From the NCBI GenBank assembly GCA_944323345.1, contig CALUSC010000001.1:62001-126000 (forward strand): 64,000 nt of DNA, read 5' to 3'. The position numbers were made by a program, and so were the translations under genes. The notes beneath the pieces were generated by a model. It did no database searches and had not been told where the DNA came from. It saw nothing but the letters and a program-made list of their open reading frames with translations. This stretch comes from an uncultured Bacteroidales bacterium. Its GTDB lineage: Bacteria > Bacteroidota > Bacteroidia > Bacteroidales > UBA932. This document shows positions 17,695 through 27,623 of the stretch, piece after piece (position 1 is the stretch's first letter; each line of letters opens with the position of its first letter).

Positions 17695-18822
17695 ATGACT
17701 ATGAAAAGGATTGTACTGTTTGTAATGATATTGGCCTTGTTGTCCTGCCGTGGCGGAGAACAAAAGGGATTTGCAGATATTGTTCCAGATTCATACCGGG
17801 TTGAAATACAGTATGACAGCATAGACATTGAAAGTATCGTATTGGATTCGGTATATTGTTCGTACAATGGTTTTTCCGGAATCACCCCTGCTGGGCATAT
17901 CTATTATTATGACAGATATTTCGGGTATATATACGAATTTGACAGCGATGGAAAATGTCTGTCACGGCATCTCGGTATCGGGCGGAGTCATCAGGAGACG
18001 ACTTTTCGGGATTGTGTAAATGCGGTCTTTTCCGACAGTGGTTTTGTGCTGTTGAGTACCGGACTTGATTTTGAAATATTCGATTCCGATTATTCGCTTG
18101 AAAAAAGGTTTACGCTAGTCTACAGGCCTGATACCAGAGGCAATGCATCATCGTTCGAAACATATTCATTCAGTTTGGATAATCGTGTTGCAAGGATCAG
18201 GGATGGGATTTTCTATATCGGTATGCTGAGCGAACATCTGGAATTCAATTGTTTTACTACCGGGGAAAAGTTCCTGGAGCAGGGCTGTCATATCGGGAGG
18301 ATAGACTTGACGGAAGAAAAGTCACTTCCTATGATAGTGAAGGGTTTTCCGCAAATATATCACCAGGAAAAGGCATCGTGTGCATCGTTCAGCGGGGTCA
18401 ATTTCGATGTCGGGGAAGATTATCTGTATGTCGGGTATGAAGCGGATTCGTTGATATACAGATGCGATTTTTCCGGAGAACCGGAGTCGTGTTTCGGCAT
18501 TTCAGGCAAGGGCATGGATATGGATTATGCACCTGTCCGGAGCTGGGATGATGTGCCGGTATACAGACAGAACAGGGAAACGAAAGGACGGTATGGTTGG
18601 ATTGAATATATAGATGAAACCGGATTGCTGTTCAGGTCTTACTCCAGGGGACAGCATAGTTCTTCAGACGGTCTTCAGATTTATGAGAACGGTGTTTTGG
18701 CGGCTGATTTGGACGTCCCCGGAGAATTCAGGGTTGCCGGGTACATTGAGCCGTATTATTATTCTCAGGTTTATGAGGACGAAGAGAACGGAAGATTGAG
18801 ATTAATGCGGTTCAGGTTATGA
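17695..18822 (+). CDS. Six-bladed beta-propeller lipoprotein 4
   Basis: A 375-residue lipoprotein; the signal MKRIVLFVMILALLSC starts at an in-frame ATG at 17701, and 17695 is the first possible start. Lipobox ALLSC. The family segment is degenerate (GIGRSHQETTF), but blades such as ITPAGHIYYYDRYFGYIYEFD and the C-terminal DGLQIYENG match propeller 2. It lies 9 nt after propeller 3 and overlaps the tolC-like start by four nucleotides (ATGA), so its translation is coupled to the efflux genes. That coupling is the strongest sign that propellers and exporter belong together. Confidence 0.78.
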   Translation: MTMKRIVLFVMILALLSCRGGEQKGFADIVPDSYRVEIQYDSIDIESIVLDSVYCSYNGFSGITPAGHIYYYDRYFGYIYEFDSDGKCLSRHLGIGRSHQETTFRDCVNAVFSDSGFVLLSTGLDFEIFDSDYSLEKRFTLVYRPDTRGNASSFETYSFSLDNRVARIRDGIFYIGMLSEHLEFNCFTTGEKFLEQGCHIGRIDLTEEKSLPMIVKGFPQIYHQEKASCASFSGVNFDVGEDYLYVGYEADSLIYRCDFSGEPESCFGISGKGMDMDYAPVRSWDDVPVYRQNRETKGRYGWIEYIDETGLLFRSYSRGQHSSSDGLQIYENGVLAADLDVPGEFRVAGYIEPYYYSQVYEDEENGRLRLMRFRL

Positions 18823-20333
18823 GACGGATCAGCTTATTATTGCTTTTGACGTGCGGACTGGCATTTTCCGCCTACGCCCAGGTTGCAGATCCGTCGACTG
18901 CGACGGTGGAAATGCCGTCCGTGAATGTAATGACACTTTCCCAGGCCATAGAATCGGCCCGCGAGAATTCCGTGGCGGCTCTTGAAGCCAAGGCCGGTTT
19001 CGTGTCGAGCTATTGGGCGTACCGTTCTTATAAGGCGAGCCGGCTCCCGTCCCTGAACCTGTACGGGAACCTCGCATCCTTCGACCGTTCGCTGAGGCAG
19101 CTTCAGAACTACGAGACCGGAGAACTGGTCTATACGAGCAACTACAACATGCAGAACAGCCTCGGCCTCTCCATCACGCAAAACCTCACATTTACCGGAG
19201 GAACCGTTTCCCTGTACTCCGACCTGTCTCGAATCGACGAGTTCGGTGCGAACGGAGGCAAGACGTGGTATGCCCAGCCGGTCACATTCTATTACGAGCA
19301 GCCTCTTCTCGCCTACAACCGTTTCAAATGGGAAAAAAAGATATCCCCGAAAGAATACGAACATGCCAAGAGGGTGTACATCGAATCCATGGAGCAGGTA
19401 ACCATCGATGCGGTGAACTGTTATTTCACGCTGATGTCCGCCCGGCATGCATACAGGACTGCGGAAACGAATTACAGGAATACTTCCCAGATGCATTCGG
19501 TGGCGGCGGAAAGAATGAAGCTCGGCAGCGTGACCAGAGACGAATATCTCCAGCTGGAGCTGAGGATGCTGAATGACAGCATAGCCATAAACGAATCCGC
19601 GGTCAAGGTCCGCGAAGCACAGATGGCCCTGAATTCTCTTCTCGGACTGGATGAGAAAGTGGAGATAGAGACGGTTTCGGAAGATGTTCTTCCTGATGTG
19701 TGGATGGACTATGACATGGTGATGGAGAAAGCTCTCCTGAATTCGAGTTTCAGACTTGAGAACGAGATCAAGACGCTGACTGCAGAGTCGGATATCGCCC
19801 AGGCCAGGGCTGACAGGGGAGCTAAAGTGTCCGTCAGCGCGAAATTCGGTCTGTCGAACTCCGATGCGGCATTCCGTGAGACATACCGGCATCTGCTGGA
19901 CCAGGAAGTGGTAGGCATCACTTTCAGCATCCCGATTTTCGACTGGGGCATGGGACGGGGCAGGGTGAAGGAAGCCGAGGCCCAGGCCGCTGTGGTCAGG
20001 GCTCAGGTGGAACAGGCTGAAAGCGATTTCCGCAGACAGGTGTTCACTGCCGTGGCCCAGTTCAACAGTCAGCGGCAGCAGTGTATGGCCTCTCGTCAGG
20101 CTTCGGACATAGCGCAGGAGAGATACAGTCTCATAATGAAACGTTTCAGGGACGGGACAGCATCCGTGACAGACCTCAATACCGCCCAGTCCGAATGCGA
20201 TTCCGCCACTGAAAAGTACATCACCGACCTGAGCAACTACTGGAACTATTACTATACACTGCGTCAGCTTACTCTGTTCGATTTCATGTCAGGGAAGAAC
20301 ATAGATGTGGATTTCAGGGAACTTATAAAATGA
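18819..20333 (+). CDS. TolC-family outer-membrane efflux protein
   Basis: A 504-residue protein with signal peptide MRRISLLLLLTCGLAFSAYAQ. It has the TolC duplication: two helical hairpin halves rich in Ala, Glu, Gln and Arg, with a NAVNCYFTLMSARHAYRTAE-type coiled segment in the first and EAEAQAAVVRAQVEQAESDF in the second. SIPIFDWGMGRGRVKEAE is the typical strand-helix junction. It forms the outer-membrane channel of a tripartite pump with the adaptor and the RND permeases encoded next. The start overlaps the propeller 4 stop (ATGA) and the stop overlaps the adaptor start (ATGA). Confidence 0.92.
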   Translation: MRRISLLLLLTCGLAFSAYAQVADPSTATVEMPSVNVMTLSQAIESARENSVAALEAKAGFVSSYWAYRSYKASRLPSLNLYGNLASFDRSLRQLQNYETGELVYTSNYNMQNSLGLSITQNLTFTGGTVSLYSDLSRIDEFGANGGKTWYAQPVTFYYEQPLLAYNRFKWEKKISPKEYEHAKRVYIESMEQVTIDAVNCYFTLMSARHAYRTAETNYRNTSQMHSVAAERMKLGSVTRDEYLQLELRMLNDSIAINESAVKVREAQMALNSLLGLDEKVEIETVSEDVLPDVWMDYDMVMEKALLNSSFRLENEIKTLTAESDIAQARADRGAKVSVSAKFGLSNSDAAFRETYRHLLDQEVVGITFSIPIFDWGMGRGRVKEAEAQAAVVRAQVEQAESDFRRQVFTAVAQFNSQRQQCMASRQASDIAQERYSLIMKRFRDGTASVTDLNTAQSECDSATEKYITDLSNYWNYYYTLRQLTLFDFMSGKNIDVDFRELIK

Positions 20334-21427
20334 CTTTAATGAAGATGACTATGAAGAAAATCCCATACGGGGCCTTTGCGGCATTTCTGCTGGGGGTTTC
20401 AGGGTGTGCCTCCGGTCATGATGACGGACAGTCTGGAACAGGAAAGCTCGAATATGAGCCTGAGACCAATCAGGTGGAGGTCATCCGGCTGGAGAGAGGG
20501 GATTTTACCAGGCAGCTCATCGCCAACGGACATCTTTCCGCCAGAAAAAAGATATCCATGCATTTCGGTACGCAGGCTGTGGTGTCGGAGATCGCCGTCC
20601 GGAACGGACAGTCGGTGAAAGCCGGAGAAATGATAGCCAGCCAGGATGCCGAAGATAAGGCTCTGGCCCTCCAGTCTGCCCGTATTTCTTTGGACAAGGC
20701 GGAACTGGACTACCTCGATGTCCTGGCAGGGCAGGGCTATCAGACAGGGGATACTGCCTCTGTCCCTGCCAATGTCAGGACAATGGCGCGGGTACGTTCC
20801 GGTTATGATGCCGCGCTGGTCAGCCTCGCCCAGGCGGAATATGACTGGGAAGGTACGGTACTCAGGGCTCCTTTCGACGGCAAGATAGCCGACGTGAAGA
20901 TTCGCAGGTATGACATGAGCGGTTCCGAGCCGTTCTGTACCCTGATAGATGACAGTGTATTCGACGTGGATTTTTCCGTCATGGAATCGGAATATCCGTT
21001 CATGGAAACCGGGCTTGGAATAAAGATTATCCCGTTTTTCGGTGACGGTAAGATTCTTAACGGAAAGATTACGGCTGTAAATCCGAAAGTGACGGAAAAC
21101 GGACATGTCGCTGTCACGGCTGAAGTGGCCAATGACGGTACTCTGATAGACGGTATGAATGTGAAAATAATAGTGGAACGTACGGTTTCCGACATGCTCG
21201 TGGTGCCGAAAAGTGCAATCCTGATAAGGGACAACAAGGAGGTCCTTTTCCGCTATTCTGACGGAAAGTCGCTGTGGACTTACGTGAATGTCCTCATGTC
21301 CAATGCTGAAAGCCATGCCGTTACAGCCAATATCGACAGAGGCGCCGAACTGTCGCCGGGAGATACTGTCATCATTTCCGGAAATCTGAACATAGCCGAC
21401 GGTTCGCAGGTCGTCATAAAGGAATGA
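20330..21427 (+). CDS. RND efflux periplasmic adaptor (membrane-fusion lipoprotein)
   Basis: A 365-residue HlyD/AcrA-type adaptor anchored as a lipoprotein (lipobox GVSGC). In order it has a barrel-sandwich half (AVVSEIAVRNGQSVKAGEMI), an alpha hairpin, the second lipoyl half (LRAPFDGKIADVKI), a beta-barrel and a membrane-proximal domain (MLVVPKSAIL). Several in-frame ATGs near the start (20330, 20339, 20345, 20351) all precede the signal; 20330 gives the ATGA overlap with tolC. It links the TolC channel to the inner-membrane permeases. Confidence 0.92.
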   Translation: MTLMKMTMKKIPYGAFAAFLLGVSGCASGHDDGQSGTGKLEYEPETNQVEVIRLERGDFTRQLIANGHLSARKKISMHFGTQAVVSEIAVRNGQSVKAGEMIASQDAEDKALALQSARISLDKAELDYLDVLAGQGYQTGDTASVPANVRTMARVRSGYDAALVSLAQAEYDWEGTVLRAPFDGKIADVKIRRYDMSGSEPFCTLIDDSVFDVDFSVMESEYPFMETGLGIKIIPFFGDGKILNGKITAVNPKVTENGHVAVTAEVANDGTLIDGMNVKIIVERTVSDMLVVPKSAILIRDNKEVLFRYSDGKSLWTYVNVLMSNAESHAVTANIDRGAELSPGDTVIISGNLNIADGSQVVIKE

Positions 21428-21431
21428 ACCT

Positions 21432-24400
21432 ATGCTGAAATGGATGCTGGACAGGCCGGTCACTGTGACTATGGCTCTTATAGTGGTTCTGGTGCTTGGG
21501 ATAACCGGCATCAGAATGCTCCCCATATCATTGATTCCTGATATCGACATACCGTACATAACTGTGCAGGTTACGGCTCCGAATCTTTCAGCCAGAGAAA
21601 TAGAAGAGACTGTCAGCAAGCCTCTGCGCCAGCAACTCGTCCAGATCAATTCTCTGGAGGATATCAGAAGCGAGTCGCGGGACGGGACCGGGACCATAAG
21701 ACTGGCATTCACCCAGGGGGCGGACATAGACTATCTTTTCATAGAGGTCAATGAGAAGATAGACAGGACTATGGGGCAACTGAAGGATATCGACAGGCCG
21801 AGAGTCCTGAAAGCAGGGGCAGGAGATATACCGGCCTTCTATATCAACATGACACTGAAGGAAGAAACGCCACTTCCAGGAGACGCAGACCGAGAACTGT
21901 ATCCGGTAAGCGACGATTTCAGCAGAATGAGCAGGTTTGCTGAGGAAGTGGTTTCCAAAAGGATAGAACAGCTGGATGAAGTGGCTATGGTGGACCTGAG
22001 CGGCTGTGTGGACCACGAAATACTGGTTCTGCCGGACATGGAAGCCTTGCTCAGGCTCGGCATCACCGAAAAGGAATTCGAGAACCTGATATCATCGGCC
22101 AACATCCGCCTCGGCAGTCTTTCCATCCGTGACGGGGAATACCGTTACAGCGTGAAATTCCGGTCTTTTGCATCCGGCAGAGAAGACATAGAGAACATAT
22201 ATCTGAATTCCGACGGCCGGATTCTCCAGGTGAAGGATATCGCCAGGGTGATAGAGCACCCTGCAGGACGTACCGGCCTCGTGAGATCGGACGGGAAAGC
22301 TGCAATAACCATGGCTGTCATCAAGCAGAGCGACGCCAGGATGGCTGACCTGAAGCGGAGTATCGAAAGACAGATGGGCTGGTTCGAAAATGACTATCCT
22401 GAAATAGATTTCGAGATTACCAGAGACCAGACCGAACTTCTGGAATATTCCATAAACAATCTCATCGGAAATATCATAGCCGGAGTGATTCTGGCCTGTG
22501 TCATCATCTTCCTGTTCATGAAGGATTTCCGGTCTCCGGCTCTGGTGGCATTCACTCTTCCGACGGCTCTGGTTTTTTCCATGCTGGTATTCTATCTCAT
22601 CGGCCTGACCATAAACATCATATCCCTTTCCGGCCTTATCCTCGGAGTGGGAATGATGGTAGACAATACGATTATCCTGACAGACAACATCACAGCCCGC
22701 TGGCAGAGAGGCGAAAGTCTGCGCGATGCTGTTCTGAAAGGTACCTCCGAAGTGACCGGGGCGATGCTGAGTTCAGTACTTACGACATGTGCCGTTTTCA
22801 TTCCTCTCATCTTCGTGAGCGGTATAGCCGGTGCCATGTTTTACGACCAGGCCATGGCTGTGTCTGTAGTGCTGCTGACTTCTTATGTGGTGACAGTGAC
22901 TGTCATACCGGTGTATTACTGGTGCTGGTACAGGAAATTCGACAGTTTCCGGCCAAACGCTTTCCTGAAGCGGTTTTCATTCGACGGGGCTGTTGCGGTC
23001 TATGAAAAAGGCCTTGTCTGGTTTCTCAGACACAGGTGGGCCGGATGGACGGTTTTCGGAGTGTCGGCCGTGGGGATTGCGTTATGCTTTGTTTTCATGC
23101 CCAAGGAGAGGCTGCCGGAAATCACATACACGGACACTATCCTGAAGGTAGACTGGAACGATCAGGTGTCGGTGTCGGAAAATGAAATGCGTACTGCCTG
23201 GCTCGAAGAGCTGGTGTCAGGGTATGCCGTGCAGATGACTTCTCTTGTGGGGGAACAGCAGTTCATGCTCGGCCATAGCGGGGAACAGTCCGTCCAGGAG
23301 ACTTCGATATATGTCAAATGCCGCAACGCCGGAGATTTGGAGACGGTCAGGGATGTCCTGTCGGACAATATAGTCGCGAGATATCCTTCCTGCCTGTTCG
23401 GCTTCGCCGATTCCGGCAATATCTTCGACATGGTATTCGCCGACCGCGAAGCTCCGTTGGTGGCCAGACTGCGTCCGGTAGCTTCGTCTGAAGTGGAGCC
23501 GGATGCCCTGTCCGAGGTCGTAGCCCGTATCGGGGAAAGGTTCCCGGAAGCCGGAATACAGAAAATACCGATGAAGACAGATATCCTTTATGTGGCTGAT
23601 CCTGAGAAAATGTCGCTTTACGATGTTTCGTATTCCGACCTGGTGTCGGCACTCAGGAATGCGCTGAATGCCAATACACTGTTCAATATCGTCCAGGGAG
23701 ACAGGACTCTGCCTGTAGTCATGGGGGCGGATGTGAGGGACCTGGGAAAAGTGATACAGGAGACCTCTGTCCGTAAGAACGGACAGGAAATACCGCTTTC
23801 TGTCCTTATGATCCAGTCATACGAATCTGATTTGAAATCAGTCATATCCGGAGCTGAAGGCAATTATTATCCTGTGGATATGGAACTGGATGGCAGGGAT
23901 GTGCGGAAGGCCATGGCAGGTGTCAGGGATATAGTCGGTGACGACGGCCGTTTCGATGCAGGTTTCAGCGGTTCGTGGTTTTCGAACAGGCAGATGATAA
24001 ACGAACTGTTGGCAGTGCTTGCCATTGCCCTGGTGCTGCTTTATCTGATACTCGCTTCGCAGTTCGAGTCTCTGGTCCAGCCTTTGGTCATATTGTCGGA
24101 AATAGTCATAGACATTTTCGGCGCGCTGGCGGTGCTGTGGATATGCGGGGTTTCCATAAATCTGATGTCGATGATAGGGCTGGTGGTCATTTGCGGTATC
24201 GTGATAAACGACTCTATTCTCAAGATAGATACCATAAACCGTCTCAGAAAGTCGGGGTATATGCTCCGGCATGCCATTATGGAGGCGGGACAGCGCCGTC
24301 TCAAGGCCATAGTCATGACTTCGCTAACCACCATACTGTCGGTCTGTCCGTTCCTGGCCAGAGGCAGCATGGGGGATGACCTGCAGTATCCTATGTCACT

Positions 24401-24500
24401 GGTCATCATTGCCGGCATGGTGGTCGGCACTACGGTGAGCCTCCTTTTCGTCCCTATGGTGTATTATGAGATTTACCGGCATACGGAGAAGGAGAAATGA
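21432..24500 (+). CDS. RND efflux permease 1
   Basis: A 1022-residue AcrB-type inner-membrane permease. It starts MLKWMLDRPVTVTMALIVVLVLGITGIRMLP (TM1), has a large periplasmic loop, then TM2-6 with GMMVDNTIILTDN in TM4 (Asp kept, second position Asn), a second periplasmic loop and TM8-12 with CGIVINDSIL in TM10-11. The VDN plus N-for-K pattern marks the RND subgroup that differs from AcrB in its proton relay; it is normal for that subgroup and not a defect. Four nt separate it from the adaptor gene. Confidence 0.92.
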   Translation: MLKWMLDRPVTVTMALIVVLVLGITGIRMLPISLIPDIDIPYITVQVTAPNLSAREIEETVSKPLRQQLVQINSLEDIRSESRDGTGTIRLAFTQGADIDYLFIEVNEKIDRTMGQLKDIDRPRVLKAGAGDIPAFYINMTLKEETPLPGDADRELYPVSDDFSRMSRFAEEVVSKRIEQLDEVAMVDLSGCVDHEILVLPDMEALLRLGITEKEFENLISSANIRLGSLSIRDGEYRYSVKFRSFASGREDIENIYLNSDGRILQVKDIARVIEHPAGRTGLVRSDGKAAITMAVIKQSDARMADLKRSIERQMGWFENDYPEIDFEITRDQTELLEYSINNLIGNIIAGVILACVIIFLFMKDFRSPALVAFTLPTALVFSMLVFYLIGLTINIISLSGLILGVGMMVDNTIILTDNITARWQRGESLRDAVLKGTSEVTGAMLSSVLTTCAVFIPLIFVSGIAGAMFYDQAMAVSVVLLTSYVVTVTVIPVYYWCWYRKFDSFRPNAFLKRFSFDGAVAVYEKGLVWFLRHRWAGWTVFGVSAVGIALCFVFMPKERLPEITYTDTILKVDWNDQVSVSENEMRTAWLEELVSGYAVQMTSLVGEQQFMLGHSGEQSVQETSIYVKCRNAGDLETVRDVLSDNIVARYPSCLFGFADSGNIFDMVFADREAPLVARLRPVASSEVEPDALSEVVARIGERFPEAGIQKIPMKTDILYVADPEKMSLYDVSYSDLVSALRNALNANTLFNIVQGDRTLPVVMGADVRDLGKVIQETSVRKNGQEIPLSVLMIQSYESDLKSVISGAEGNYYPVDMELDGRDVRKAMAGVRDIVGDDGRFDAGFSGSWFSNRQMINELLAVLAIALVLLYLILASQFESLVQPLVILSEIVIDIFGALAVLWICGVSINLMSMIGLVVICGIVINDSILKIDTINRLRKSGYMLRHAIMEAGQRRLKAIVMTSLTTILSVCPFLARGSMGDDLQYPMSLVIIAGMVVGTTVSLLFVPMVYYEIYRHTEKEK

Positions 24501-27487
24501 AGAAGATACCTCCATTTACTGTCCTTTTGCTGATGGCTGTACTGGCTGTTGCCGGCATGGCGGGCATGCCTTTGCTCAATGTTCAGTATGCTCCGGCACC
24601 TTCTGACAGATCCATTACCGTGTCTTATTCGTGGAGTGATGCCTCGGAGCGCATTATGGAGGCTGAAGTCACATCCAGGCTGGAGGGAGTCCTGACCGGA
24701 ATAAGGAACTGTTCTTCCGTATCTTCCGTTTCTGACAGAGGCAGCGGAAGTGTTACTCTGAAATTCCAGAAAGGAACGGATATGGCTGCTGCCCGTTTCG
24801 AAGTGGCGTCAAGGATCCGGAATGTCTATGCAAGCCTGCCTGACGGGGTCTCTTATCCTTCCATATCGCTCGGAACCAGAGGTACCGGGAGCCGTACGGC
24901 GCTTACGTATGTTTTCAAGAGTTCTCTGCCGTCCCTTGAGATTGAACGTTATGTGACAGGGCATGTGACAGTGCCGCTTTCTTCCGTGGACGGTGTGGAC
25001 AGGGTCTCGTTCTGGGGTGCTACTCCGTTCGAACTGGAAATCATCTTCGATACCGATGCTGCAGAGTCATGCGGAATCACGGCGGACATGGTTTCTTCAG
25101 CATTCCGTTCATGGTTTTCAGTGGATATGCTTGGCATGGCGGACTTCGGCGCCGGAACCATGAGCGTGAAACTGGCCTGCAGGACATCGGATGATATCGG
25201 GGATATTCCTGTGGGAAACATGGACGGAAGGATAGTACATCTCAGGGATATTGCCTCATGGAGGCACAAGGAATCCGTACCGTCCTCTTATTTCAGGATG
25301 AACGGACTGAATACCGTGATGCTTTCCGTGGAGACTGCCCCGGAAACGAATTTCCTCACGACCGTGTCTGCCGTCAAACGGAAAATGGCGGAACTCCGGC
25401 AGTCTTTCCCTGAGGAGATAACTGCATCCGTAAGTTATGATTCCACGGAATATATATCATCGGAGCTGGACAAGATATATTTCCGGACTCTGCTGTGCCT
25501 GCTCATCCTCCTGGTTTTCGTGTATCTGACGAACCGGTCGCTGAAATATCTGTTTGTCATTTCCACTACTCTTGCGGTCAATATTTTCGTGGCTGTCCTT
25601 TTCTACAATATATTCGCCCTTCCTGTCCATATCTATACTCTCGCCGGTATCACCGTTTCGCTGGGAATCATCATAGATTCTTCCATAATGATGGCGGATC
25701 ACTACTCGTATTACCGGAACCGTGCGGTATTCTCCGGTTTGCTCGGCGCTACGGCCACTACGATAGGTGCATTGTGCATAATACTGCTGTTGCCTGAAAA
25801 AGACAAGGCGAATCTGGAGGATTTCTCGAAAGTAATCATGATAAACCTCTCTGTCTCCCTGCTTACAGCGTGGTTTTTCGTGCCTTCGCTCCTGGACAGG
25901 TTTCCGGTCAGGAGAAACGACTGGCTCCGTCCGGTGCGCAGCCGCCGCAGGATTATCGGATGGAACAGGTTTTATGAGGCCTATATCACGCGCGGACTCC
26001 GTTTCAGGTGGGCGTACCTGCTGGCATTGGCCGCTGTTTTCGGCGTGACTTTCTGGATGTTCTGGAAAGTGCTCGACAGGTCGGACTATTACAGGGAACC
26101 GGGCAGGGATATTCTGTATGTCCAGGCCGGAATGCCGGAAGGGTGCTCTGTCGCACAGCTTAATGATGTGGTCAGGAGCATGGAAAATTATCTGAGCCTT
26201 TTCGATGAGATAGAGACATTCATCACACGGATATATTCCTATGATGACGCTACCATAGAGATCAGTTTCAAACCTGAATATGAGAATACTTCTTTCCCGG
26301 CCGAGCTGAAATCCAAGGTCACAGGCATGGCAAGCAATTTCGGAGGTGCCACATGGCGGGTATGGGGAGTGAACGACAGTTATTTCAACAATGACGTCGT
26401 TTCCGAGTACAAGTCGAACAGAATCACTCTCAAGGGCTACAGTTATGATGAATTGCAGGGCTACGCCGATACTCTGATGAATATGCTGAAGCAGAACAGG
26501 AGGGTTTCCGCTCCTGAAATGATGACAGGTACCTGGAGTGTGGCGAGAAACGAGTTCGATCTGGAGTATGATTTCGCCATGATGACGGCGATAGGGGTGG
26601 ATCCGTATGACTATTATTCGAGGCTCCGTTCCATTCTTTATACTACCGACCTCGGATATGTGCCGGCATCCGACGGCATGGTCCGTGCTGTCATGAAATC
26701 ATCCATGACAGACAGTTTCGACCTGTGGCATGTGCTGAATGCACAGGTGGAGGTAGACAGTGTGAAGGTCAAGCTTTCTGAAATGGGGTCTGTGGAGAAA
26801 CGCCGCACCGGATTTCCGATAAGAAGGTACAACCAGTCATACGAAATCACCGTAGGGTTCGACTTCATAGGGTCATACGAACTTTCTAAAAAATATATTG
26901 ACAATACTGTCAGGTATTTCAATGAAGAACTGCTTCCGGTCGGGTACAAGGCTTCTTCTCCGTCGTACGGAGGCTGGGGTGAAAAGGAACGGTGGAAGTA
27001 TGCGTGGCTTCTTCTTTTGGTGGCGGCTGTCATTTATGTCATGTGCAGCATGACTTTCGAGTCTCTTAAATATCCTCTGGCTGTCATTCTTCTGATACCG
27101 GTCTCATTCATCGGGGTATTTCTCGTATTCGGATTATCCGATTTCACATTCGATCAGGGAGGTTTCGCCGCGCTCGTCATGCTGAGCGGCATAGTGGTGA
27201 ATGCAGGTATTTATCTTGTGAATGCGATGAAAAACGACTGTAGCGGGAGGGATGATGTCAGAAAATTCGTAAAGGCGTTCAACCACAAGATAAAGCCGAT
27301 AATGCTTACGGTCATTTCTACCGTACTCGGCCTGATTCCTTTCCTGTTCGACGGTCCGGATGAGGTGTTCTGGTTCGATTTCGCTGTCGGCACCATGGGT
27401 GGAATGCTGTTTTCGATTGTCGCTCTATTTGTGTATTTCCCCATTTTCTGTATCCGTGCCCATCGGCCGGACCGATGGAAATTCTGA
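24497..27487 (+). CDS. RND efflux permease 2
   Basis: A 996-residue RND permease that overlaps the first permease by four nucleotides (ATGA). It keeps the duplicated 12-TM layout, but the TM4 motif is GIIIDSSIMMADH and the TM10 region SGIVVNAGIYLVN, so the relay residues are more diverged than in permease 1. Tandem, diverged permeases served by one adaptor recall the MdtB/MdtC heteromeric pump. A heteromer here is inference. No drug-resistance evidence is visible; the upstream propellers and glycosidases suggest an envelope or glycan-linked substrate. Confidence 0.9.
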   Translation: MKKIPPFTVLLLMAVLAVAGMAGMPLLNVQYAPAPSDRSITVSYSWSDASERIMEAEVTSRLEGVLTGIRNCSSVSSVSDRGSGSVTLKFQKGTDMAAARFEVASRIRNVYASLPDGVSYPSISLGTRGTGSRTALTYVFKSSLPSLEIERYVTGHVTVPLSSVDGVDRVSFWGATPFELEIIFDTDAAESCGITADMVSSAFRSWFSVDMLGMADFGAGTMSVKLACRTSDDIGDIPVGNMDGRIVHLRDIASWRHKESVPSSYFRMNGLNTVMLSVETAPETNFLTTVSAVKRKMAELRQSFPEEITASVSYDSTEYISSELDKIYFRTLLCLLILLVFVYLTNRSLKYLFVISTTLAVNIFVAVLFYNIFALPVHIYTLAGITVSLGIIIDSSIMMADHYSYYRNRAVFSGLLGATATTIGALCIILLLPEKDKANLEDFSKVIMINLSVSLLTAWFFVPSLLDRFPVRRNDWLRPVRSRRRIIGWNRFYEAYITRGLRFRWAYLLALAAVFGVTFWMFWKVLDRSDYYREPGRDILYVQAGMPEGCSVAQLNDVVRSMENYLSLFDEIETFITRIYSYDDATIEISFKPEYENTSFPAELKSKVTGMASNFGGATWRVWGVNDSYFNNDVVSEYKSNRITLKGYSYDELQGYADTLMNMLKQNRRVSAPEMMTGTWSVARNEFDLEYDFAMMTAIGVDPYDYYSRLRSILYTTDLGYVPASDGMVRAVMKSSMTDSFDLWHVLNAQVEVDSVKVKLSEMGSVEKRRTGFPIRRYNQSYEITVGFDFIGSYELSKKYIDNTVRYFNEELLPVGYKASSPSYGGWGEKERWKYAWLLLLVAAVIYVMCSMTFESLKYPLAVILLIPVSFIGVFLVFGLSDFTFDQGGFAALVMLSGIVVNAGIYLVNAMKNDCSGRDDVRKFVKAFNHKIKPIMLTVISTVLGLIPFLFDGPDEVFWFDFAVGTMGGMLFSIVALFVYFPIFCIRAHRPDRWKF

Positions 27488-27539
27488 GCTGTCTGATGCT
27501 GATATCGACAACATTATCAACATAAAAGACCAAAAAGAT

Positions 27540-27583
27540 TTTGCGGCGAAGAATATAATGCCTATCTTCGTGTTTACATACAC
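27540..27583 (+). promoter_or_regulatory. Promoter E with variant palindrome
   Basis: A -33 TTTG (27540-27543), 19 nt, then a -7 TATCTTCG (27563-27570). The sequence GTGTTTACATACAC (27570-27583) begins at the last base of the -7 box, as the operator does in promoter D. Its GTGT/ACAC arms match the LacI-type sites, but the centre is six and not four bases and lacks CG, so it may be a weak or different site. Confidence 0.5.
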
Positions 27584-27623
27584 AAATAATAATGGAATAA
27601 TAACCAACAATCCAAACCGTAAA

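Noticed and set aside
21432..27487. Loss of the AcrB TM10 Lys in both permeases, read as a defect
   Set aside because: Asn at this place together with VDN in TM4 is normal for one RND subgroup, so inactivation is not indicated for permease 1.
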